From assembly GCA_020086605.1 (NCBI GenBank), contig JACBWW010000004.1, forward strand, positions 24,486,897 to 24,550,896: DNA of 64,000 nt, given 5' to 3'. Under the pieces are notes generated by a model, which had not been told where the DNA came from, made no database searches, and was given only the letters and a program-made list of their open reading frames with translations. The position numbers and the translations under genes were made by a program. The stretch comes from Lanius collurio (lineage: Eukaryota; Chordata; Aves; Passeriformes; Laniidae). This document shows, in pieces, positions 51,146 to 64,000 of the stretch; positions within the stretch are counted from its first letter, which is position 1; each line of letters begins with the position of its first letter.

Positions 51146-52832
51146 CAAAAAGTTTGGAGAATCCAGAAACAAAGGTAAGAAAGAAAATATCACCATCAAT
51201 AGCAATACCATCAATGGTAACTCATTTTCTTACGTACAGTGAAGGTACCAATTCCATGCAAGTCTCTTTCAAATTCCCTTCAATGTAACTGCCAAAATGT
51301 ATGGGCAAAAGATAAAAAACTACTGCATTACTGCAGTTTGTCTGGTTGCCATACAGAGCTGAGCTGCACAAGAGAGCTCAAATTTAATCTGAAATTATTT
51401 CCACACCAGTATGACTAGTAAGGCCTAAGATCACTTTTTTAAATTACTGCATCACATATTAAAGGTTCTGGTTTTTGCAATACAGTGTATTACAAGTTAA
51501 AGGTATATCTGGGCATTTTGTAGTATCTGACAATGGGTTGTGACATTTAGTAAGTAATACATTAAATAGCTACTACATATTCACCCCTGAAAATGCATTT
51601 TGCTTTTTAAATATGGATCAAAAAGTTATTAAGCATTTGTAATAATAAAACCAGAGATAGTGTTTTTCATATTTATGCATATACAAAAAGGCTGTTTTCT
51701 ATGAGTCCAGTGCTTTAATGATGAGGGAAACAAAATGGTAATGAACCTAAATTCAAAACCAATGTTGAATTAGTAACTAGACAAGTTAATGACATTAATT
51801 TCAATAACCAGTTACTCAAATTGTCAAACTAAAACAGTAGATAATGAAGACGGAAGTTTAGCACAAGAAAATGTCTAAATGATTAACCTGTACTAGAAGA
51901 CTGGGAAGGAGATGATTCCTTTTAATCTTTTACCCAAAGCAAAGTTACAGAGACAGAATGGCCTGGATTTAACTGGTGGAAAACATTTCCTTGTAGGTGG
52001 TGTGGTGTTTCTTGACAAGGAAGGATCACTCAGTTTAGGTGCTAAATTCAAGACATAATTCATGCTAAAGAAGTAAAGTTTTCTTTTTTTTCTTTTGACT
52101 TGTTCAGTGGTTTGTCTTTAAAATCTACTGAGATTTCTATTTCTGCAAGAATTCTTCTCCCCTCTGACTTATCAGAGAATCAGAGCATTATAAACACACA
52201 TATACACACAGAGCCAAAGCAGACAATTTTCTTGCTTAAGGTTAATGATTCTTATTCTCTTTACATTTGGGGTTTGGTTTGGTTTGCTTTTTTAATACAA
52301 AATAGCAATGCTTTTTGAAGATATAAGTCTTGAAAATAATTTATATAATCAAAATAAAATTAAATAATAAATAATGTGAAATTTAGTGTCAGAACTCACC
52401 TATTGCATAAGCATGAGAATATGGTTTATATTTCCTACATTTTGATTCTTTCCTTGATAGCAGCTACTGCAAAATCCCTATGTTTCTGGATGCCGTGAAA
52501 GATGTCCCCACAGCTACTGGCCCAGTAATATGTACCTCCCAGACACTTTCCTTCCCTGAAGGCATTCAGCTACACTTTCCATGTTTGCTTTCTCAGCTGA
52601 GGCAGCCACAACCAGCCCCAGAGAGCTGCAGGAGGGGGATACACGTGTGGCAGGAGTTGCTGTGCTGCTGCATTTCCAATCTCTCTAGAAGAGCTGGAGT
52701 TGGAGGCCCTCTCTAACATTCAGCTCCTCGATTTCCCTTTCAGCATCACGTTGGTGCAAAAGCATGTCCAGAAAGCACAATGTAACTCCTAAGGCATTTG
52801 GGACCCTTTGGAAAGAAAGCTCGTGTAGTCCT

Positions 52833-52855
52833 CATTATCATTGACAATGATAATG
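52833..52855. repeat. 23-bp perfect palindrome (11-bp arms, 1-nt centre)
   Basis: The arms CATTATCATTG (52833-52843) and CAATGATAATG (52845-52855) are exact reverse complements around A at 52844. The core ATTG-A-CAAT contains two inverted SOX-like CAAT cores. The site lies about 4.3 kb beyond the ACTC1 polyA signal. Confidence 0.75.
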
Positions 52856-55800
52856 TCAACGGTAATGTTAATCACCCTTTCTGGTCATCTCAACCTGTGG
52901 GGCTTAGAGACTCAGAACTAACTAATCTTTAAGCTCTTTCTTACTGCCTTGCTACCTTCATCTTGTTTGGTACCTTCCCAGACTTATTATATCATTTACA
53001 TGTTATATAAATCTATGTCAATGCAACTTTATGCTATGTCTCACCCACTTTTTTTCTCTGTATGAACATACATACCTATTCCTGGTTAAAAATGTTTCTA
53101 AAATGCAATTCATCTCCTCTACAAGAGCATACTACCCTGTATTTGGTAGACAACATATATACTGTAGTTTGTGAATTCTACCTTTATGATGAAACATAAA
53201 ACTGCCACTAGGTGTATTAATTAGTGCTAATGCCTACTAGACCAATTTCATCCGGTATTATTCGCACAGGACAGCTTAATCATAAATTAAATCCATCCTT
53301 TAATTATATAGCAGCATTCTAACATTTTTTCAAGAATTAACCTTTCTGTATGCTGACATTTTATATTTTAGAAATTGTAGCCATCCTCAGGAGAAAAAGC
53401 AAAGATAATTGGTAATATGTTAACTGCCTGAATTGCTTCATTCTGAAGCATAATGAGTGAGATTTGCTAATCAATTTTATAATATTTTATTCTTCTTCTT
53501 GTGTCCTAATAGTCACAGAGACTTCTGTCACAGGTTGCTTCAGGGTGGGGCAGGGTTCAGCTGTTACTGGAAGCAAGCATCAATCTCTGCCCAGGCTTCA
53601 TATACAGTTATCCAACCAGAAGGCTTTTATTTATTTTTTTTTTTCTATTTTAGTATTGGTATTGTAGATTAATCTGTCACATATATTTAGAGTCATCTAA
53701 TGTTTTCTAAGTATAATACCCTCTCATTTTATATTAAAAAAATTATCACTCTACAGTATTCAAGCCAAAAATTTTCCCATTAGCTCTTTGCCTCAGGCCG
53801 ACTTTCTTAAAGCTTTAGCTTAAACAGCCTTTTAAGAGAAGATTAGTGCAAAGCAGACAACTCTATCAAATTTATGACTCTACCATCTTTTTTTTTTAAG
53901 GAACCTTTAAGCACAAACAAATGAATTCTGAAACATTTCCTTATTTCCTGTCAAAAAAAAAGTATCTTTTAAACCAGAATCACAGTATTTTCAGATCCTT
54001 AGCACATACTTCATATAGATATTAAAAGTATTTTATTTTGACCATAATTGTCAGTACGCCTCAAATGCTTGTCAATCTACAAGGAAAGGTTTCTGTGAGG
54101 GTCAGCCAGCAGCGGTAATACCTCAATGCCCTTCAGTCAAAAGCATAAGTACTGGGAAGTGTTGTTCTGGCTGTCAGGACAGGCAATAAGATTTTGTCTC
54201 AGCTCTTATGATGTATGTCAGTATTTCTTAATACTATTTAGCCCTTCTTACTGAATAAAGCTTCTTTATGTAGCTTAAAAATCACGTCAGACTGCCTTCC
54301 ACAGTGTTCCTTCCACTCCACTGTACATACAGAGCAGTAAGGAGATTCAAAGTCAAATAACAGGACACCTTTCAGTGTGGCAGACAGACCTTTTGCCATA
54401 TATTCACACTCCTTTCCAAAATGCATGTGTTGAATCTATAATTTGGCCAAACATTCATTTTCATTCTTCTACTGAAAGGGCATCTTATCAAAAGCAGTGA
54501 AGGTTAGCTGCTTTAGTCTTCAAATTAATGTCAACGTTTTCATTAGCTGAAGTGTTTCAGAGGTGAAGATTGTTGATCACAGCAGGGTTTGGATGCAGAT
54601 AGTTTTTAATCTACCTTTTTCAAGGAATATTCCAAATAATTTTACCTGTCATATAGGTGCTCTGTAGTTAGTTTCTACATCCCACTCCACCATCTTCATT
54701 TTGCATCCAAAATATATAACAGTAAGTCTTGTAAAATGTAAACAGAAGGTTAACAGTGGCCTCTCTTATCAGTATTTTGAATCCTAGATCATGTGATGCA
54801 ACTTTCAAATTCCTCTCAATCAAATTAGATCTAGTTTTGCTTCCACAAATAGTTATCATAATTCCCAAATAATTGAATTACTAGTTTTCATTGCATTGAG
54901 TGGGAATACATAATTTCCCGTGGCAAATCTGGGACTATTGTACTAAAAATTAATGCATCTGGAAAAACACAGTAAGAGGAGGAAAAGGGTAAGGCATTGA
55001 TATTTTTTTAGTCCTCTCCTACCTATATGCTGGCACATGACTATTTTGTACAATCCTTGCTGCTCATATCCATTTCCACAAACTGTGAATTACAAACCCC
55101 GAAATGCCTGTGGGAGGAATTTTTCTATCAGTCAGGCAGCCAGTGGCTTCCCTCAATTCCCTGTTCATGCCCACATGCTCAGTGGTGAGTCCTTGATCAG
55201 AGCTGGGAATGTGGTACCAACTGCTGCCTGCCATTCCTGACCATCAGCCAGAGCCAGTCAAGGCAGACATCCACAGGGGCTGACTTAGCATGCCCTTTGC
55301 ATACTTGCTTAACATTTTAAGCTCCAATTAGCTGCAATTTATGTCCAGTATCACCCTATTAATTCACAGTAATACCTGAGATAACTTCTCTGCCCAGCTA
55401 AATCTTTCAAATTAGCAAGAAAGACAAGCAAAAAAAGTGCAATAGTTCTGAACAATGATATGCAAAAGTCGTTGGCAAACCTCTGTGTTGGTCAGACACC
55501 TGGAAGACTTCCCATGTTTTCAAGATACAGAAAATTTCTCCATGGTGTGAACTTCAGAATAATTACCATCTGTGGGAACCTTCTAGAGAACAGTAGAAGC
55601 TGTTGAGTTTCCCTTAAGATTCACAGGATAATAAATTTGTATTTTATTGTAAAAAAGCCTATTTGCAGCAACATTTCAGTAATACTGTGTGCGCTATTAG
55701 AATGAGTATTTCATATTTATGTTTAAATTCTCATGCTTTTAAAAGTTCATTTTTACATTTGCCCGAAATACTCAAATGCATGTCCAAATAGTAAAATGTT

Positions 55801-57164
55801 TTAAACATCATATTTATGTTGACATTTTTTTATATTTGACAATTCCATCCAATTCCTCTGCCCAACCCCAAAAATATCTAGAAATATTTCAATATTTCAA
55901 TTTCAAGAGGATAGTGGGAAATTGCAGCAGTTCCCTGTAAAATGTCTTCTAATGATAAGTAAACCGGTGAAAAACACTAAATATATCTTCATATTTTCAA
56001 AGGGTAAAATTGGTTCTGTATAATCACAGATCACACCTAATGACTATTCTTAATGCCTTTCAAGAAAATAAGAGCTGAGAAGAATAGAAAGTTTCACAAA
56101 AAAATGTGTAAAATATTTTTTTTAATTAGCATTGGATTATAAAATTAGCATAAAATCTTATCTTTTCAAACAACTGGGATGACACTCAGCTAACTAACTA
56201 CATACACAACTTGATACATGAACTGGTTTCTTAAATCAAATTTAAGCATGTTCCAGTCTGTACATAGTTCAAACTATGACACCCATTGGTTCCATGTTAT
56301 GAAAATGTCTCAGATCATTCTGTACTTCTTTTTTTAGCTACTACCTTTTGAAAAAAAAAAAAAATAAAAGAGCCCAGTTATAAGCAGTCTTGGTGAGGAA
56401 CACAAATGCCTGTGGAAATTGTGCAATTTATGACTGTAGTATCTGGGTCAAATAGCAAGAAAGGATAGCAAAGATTAAGGATTAAAAATTGCCTAAAACA
56501 TATTAATGATGATGTGAAAATAATTGTGATTTTAACAATTGTATGTTTATACATCAAAAGTTTGATTCTTGTGCATTAGTACAATAAAGAATTCACTTCC
56601 TTATCTCTGGCTTTGCAGAGATAGGGGAAGATGAGTAAGCTGTCAGTTTTAATTAATATTTTGTCATAAATATTTATAGCCCACAGAAAACAATTGTATT
56701 ACTCTTTAGGACTGAGATAATTATTTATAAATAGCATTCTAAATGTATTAACATAATTCTTTCACAGAAGCTTTGGCTTTTAATAAATTAATATTAAAAT
56801 ATCTGGGTTACAATAAATGCAAAAGAAGAATCTTTCTAAACTGAATGAGTGTGTATGAGAGGTTTCCTTTCACTTGTTCCACTTACTGGGTCTACCCTCA
56901 AGGCTTTTTCTTTATAAGCCTTGAAATATATTGCTTCCTTTGTTTCAAGTTTCAAAATGAAAACTATGAAGTGTAAATTCTTTCTAATAGAAAACCATGA
57001 CCTAACATGCCTACATCAGTTTGGACATGGAAGCAGTAAAAGTATTCATAGATCTAATGGGAGTTTCCAAACCCCAGGGTTATAGCCTCACTCTTTTTTT
57101 GACCAAAAAATACTTAAAATAAAACAAAAGACAGTAATTTGTAGGTTGCAAGTCCCAGATCTCG

Positions 57165-57170
57165 TTTATT
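57165..57170 (-). terminator. ACTC1: ACTC1 polyA signal (AATAAA)
   Basis: The plus-strand TTTATT is AATAAA on the gene strand, about 155 bases beyond the stop codon. A 3'UTR of about 170-180 bases would fit the short 3'UTR of cardiac actin transcripts. A second weaker A/T-rich stretch follows, but this is the obvious signal. Confidence 0.8.
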
Positions 57171-57322
57171 TATAAAGCAATAAATATTAGAAGCACAAAT
57201 AAATTGCACGGGTGTGTAAACAAACTGTACAATGACTGAAGAGTTCGGGAAGGTTTGCCAGAAGACTCCAAGAAGCATATTGTCGTCATCCTGAGTGGGA
57301 AGTAAATTGAGGGGGGAAGTGC

Positions 57323-61987
<4,665 letters not shown>

Positions 61988-62394
61988 TCATGGGCAGGGC
62001 TCTAAACGGGATCTGTCAGCCGCTTTCTTCTCCGTGCTTTAAAAGCCTCCCCAGCTTGCAGGACGCTCAACTAGGGCGTCATTAGCCGGTCCCTCGGGCC
62101 GCGGACCGAAAAGGGAGGGAAAGCTTTTTAAATCGCGGAGATCTGTCCTGCCCGCGTCGGAGCGCGGCGGCCGACGCTGCGCGGGGCGCGGCCGGGGCCG
62201 GGCGGTGTCCCCGGCAGAAACAGCGCTCAGCCGGGAGCTGCACGGTCCGGGCCCCGGCTGCACCCGCCCGACCGGCGTCCGCCGCCCAGCGGTGCCTCCC
62301 GACCCTCCCTCCCGAGTGTTCCATCCTGTCCCGTCTCGCCCCGTCCCCCCAGCGCCTCCCCGCCCGCCCCCGCGGCCGCCGCCGCGCTACTCAC

Positions 62395-62439
62395 CCAACC
62401 AGCACCGGCGGCGGGGGGCAGCGGAGGAGACCCTGGGTG
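62395..62439 (-). other. ACTC1: ACTC1 non-coding exon 1
   Basis: The donor GGTTGG|GTGAGT at 62395/62394 closes a short leader exon. The 5' end is inferred from the TATA box about 25-30 bases upstream, so it is accurate to a few bases only. Confidence 0.75.
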
Positions 62440-62462
62440 CTGGCTCGGCAGAGACGCCCAAA

Positions 62463-62468
62463 TTTATA
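62463..62468 (-). promoter_or_regulatory. ACTC1: ACTC1 TATA box
   Basis: The minus strand reads GGTATAAATTTGGG. Its position about 28 bases upstream of the inferred start and 70 bases before the exon 1 donor fits the sarcomeric actin promoter layout. Confidence 0.85.
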
Positions 62469-62523
62469 CCCCCCTAGGGGCAGCGTCGTCCGGGGCCGCG
62501 GCGGGCCGGGGCAGCCACCTTCT

Positions 62524-62533
62524 CCTTATTTGG
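62524..62533 (-). promoter_or_regulatory. ACTC1: Proximal CArG box (SRF site) of ACTC1
   Basis: CCTTATTTGG is a perfect CC(A/T)6GG element about 85-95 bases upstream of the inferred start. This is where sarcomeric actin promoters carry their essential SRF/myocardin-responsive site. Confidence 0.85.
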
Positions 62534-62609
62534 TCGGCTCCGCGCCACTGAGCGGCCGCGCAGCCATGAATGGAGCCGGGCCAGCCCCGGCGCAGCGCGG
62601 CCGCCCGGC

Positions 62610-62619
62610 CCATGTAAGG
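62610..62619. promoter_or_regulatory. ACTC1: CArG-like element (one mismatch)
   Basis: CCATGTAAGG has the CC..GG frame with one G in the six-base core. It lies about 175 bases upstream of the inferred ACTC1 start and fits the serial CArG array known for this promoter. Confidence 0.55.
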
Positions 62620-62655
62620 CAGGCGCGGGGCAGCGCGGCCCCAGCCGCCGCATGG

Positions 62656-62665
62656 CCAAATAGGG
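62656..62665. promoter_or_regulatory. ACTC1: CArG-like element (one mismatch)
   Basis: CCAAATAGGG has core AAATAG, one base off consensus. It lies about 220 bases upstream of the inferred start, in the same array as the sites at 62524 and 62610. Confidence 0.55.
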
Positions 62666-63331
62666 AGCCCAGCGCAGCCCCCGGGGGTCAGCGCCGCCGG
62701 GCAGGGGCCGGGAGGGTGTCGCCGTGCCCGCAGCCCTGCTCGGCTCCCGGGGTCAGCGCCCGCCGGTGCCCCGCCAGGTGCGGCGCCTCAAAGTCATGAT
62801 GCTCGGGCTTGGCGGAGGGTGCGAGGGAAGCCGCACAGGTGATTTCTTCCCGGCCTTTAATTTTTCCACCGATAAAAAGGCCAGTCGAGCTCATCTTTAA
62901 TTAACGAGTGATGAGGTTACTGCGGTGCCAATAACTGATGCTCCTCTCCTGCATGCAGGCAGCCTCTGTACTCTGTGTTGCCTTAGGAAAGAGCAGTGCA
63001 CATTCAATTTCTTTTAAACTTTGATGAGCACATGCTGCAACAATCACCCTTTTCTCTGCTTTTGGCTGACATCTATAGCACAAAATGGGATGTGATCATT
63101 TATGTTAATATGCATGTACTTAAACTCCTTATTTTTGCTCTTTTAATGCACACCAGATCAGTAAAAGAGCAGAGGACAAGATATGGGAATAGCTTGGACA
63201 AAAACCAGCTATGGTATTAATGTAATGTGACAGTTGTTTTCCTGCTCAGTTGTTGAAACATCCTCATTGATAATTTGTTCCAGCGGTGGAACCTAGAAAA
63301 TCCATGTGTCTTCAGGACTTTTTTTTGTTTG

Positions 63332-63341
63332 TTAAAAATAG
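63332..63341 (+). promoter_or_regulatory. Candidate MEF2 site upstream of ACTC1
   Basis: TTAAAAATAG matches the YTA(A/T)4TAR consensus exactly, about 900 bases upstream of the inferred ACTC1 start. Single sites occur by chance in AT-rich DNA, so function is inferred. Confidence 0.4.
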
Positions 63342-63612
63342 AAAGACTGGAGAGGCATCCCTTGAGTGGGTTTGGCCTGGAATGTGAAAGCAGAGATTGT
63401 CAACTCATGTCCCAGAGAAACTCATTATAGTGTGGAGTACAGTGTCCTCCAGGAGCTCAGCTTGTAAACGGCTCCGTGTCTGCCTGTGACACAATGCTGA
63501 GATGGAGCGGGAGAGCTGAGCTTTAGGACAGAAGGAAATGGTGAGAGTCAAAGTCAAGAGGGGAACACTCAAGTAGCTCAACTGCTTAAACATAGGTCCA
63601 GTTTATGAGATG

Positions 63613-63622
63613 CCATACAAGG
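63613..63622. promoter_or_regulatory. Candidate distal CArG-like site
   Basis: CCATACAAGG has one C in the A/T core. It lies about 1.18 kb upstream of the inferred ACTC1 start and about 270 bases beyond the MEF2 candidate. Confidence 0.35.
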
Positions 63623-64000
63623 GCTGACAGCCATCACATGGTTATATAAATCTTAAATTAGGTGGAAGGAAAGAGCTTGTGAATGCTACACAACTGGTAG
63701 TCTGGGGGCTTTGAGAAGTGTTGGTGGAAGGACAATCCTTGCATTGTGATTTGGCTGTGACAAAGTGTGCAACAACTGCAAATCGCTATTTGTTTCTAAA
63801 CGGTATCCAAAGGGGGCGTCAGAGACCCTCAGACTTTAATTTCTTCTGAAATCAGAGATCGTGGAATCGGTTTCCTCGTTTCTAGCACAATTAATGAGGT
63901 GGTTAGCTCCACCCCAAGCCCGGTTTATCTTGAGTTTGTGTCCAATTATGAGCACAACTCTGAAAGAGATGGTAGCAGCAAACTTCTTGGAGTTAATAGC

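Larger units (their letters stand above)
49836..57145. other. Intergenic DNA downstream of ACTC1
   Basis: No gene is recognised. It holds a TG/TA-rich simple stretch at 51103-51140 and a 23-bp palindrome at 52833-52855. Long T or A runs occur at 49985-50001 and 56350-56364. The 127-codon plus frame at 49865-50248 starts beside the CR1 fragment and crosses a long T run; it is not considered coding. Confidence 0.5.
62840..64000. other. ACTC1 upstream flank, no gene recognised
   Basis: AT-richer DNA with no coding signal. It contains a perfect MEF2-type site (63332-63341), a CArG-like site (63613-63622), and ATTA/GATA-like cores near 62870-62905. The window ends before any further gene. Confidence 0.55.

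Overview
The window looks like nuclear DNA from a bird. Three things point that way: CR1 LINE fragments with typical avian 3' ends, a low repeat load in AT-rich intergenic DNA, and two vertebrate genes with short introns. The species cannot be read from the sequence; a neoavian or passerine bird is a guess. Only two protein-coding genes can be supported, both on the minus strand. They are GJD2 (connexin 36, neuronal and beta-cell gap junction) at 35.6-37.2 kb and ACTC1 (cardiac alpha-actin) at 57.1-62.4 kb. I recall the same adjacent pair in the same orientation on human 15q14, so this is conserved synteny.

Layout. 1-34.5 kb is gene-free DNA downstream of GJD2. It holds a minus-oriented CR1 (8.27-9.17 kb), a solo-LTR-like element (about 12.5-13.19 kb), a hexamer-type microsatellite (25.13-25.34 kb) and a plus-oriented CR1 3' end (27.7-28.26 kb). 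34.5-38 kb holds GJD2, its probable 3'UTR with a G-quadruplex motif, its GC-rich intron and a CpG-rich promoter. 38-57 kb is intergenic, with a decayed endogenous retrovirus pol fragment (44.1-45.3 kb) and a short CR1 end (49.7 kb). 57.1-62.45 kb is ACTC1, with one non-coding and six coding exons, a canonical polyA signal, a TATA box and CArG boxes. Two CR1 pieces lie in its introns. 62.5-64 kb is the upstream flank, with further candidate muscle regulatory sites.

Both genes can be assembled without internal stops or frame errors. GJD2 is 71+844 nt, giving 304 aa. ACTC1 is 129+325+162+192+182+144 nt, giving 377 aa. All splice junctions are GT-AG. The two genes share no pathway step beyond being expressed in excitable tissues. 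I found no clear sign of a new biological system. The most useful second looks are the G-quadruplex in the probable GJD2 3'UTR, a REST-like paired half-site in the GJD2 intron, two 23-bp palindromes in intergenic DNA, and the ACTC1 upstream regulatory sites.
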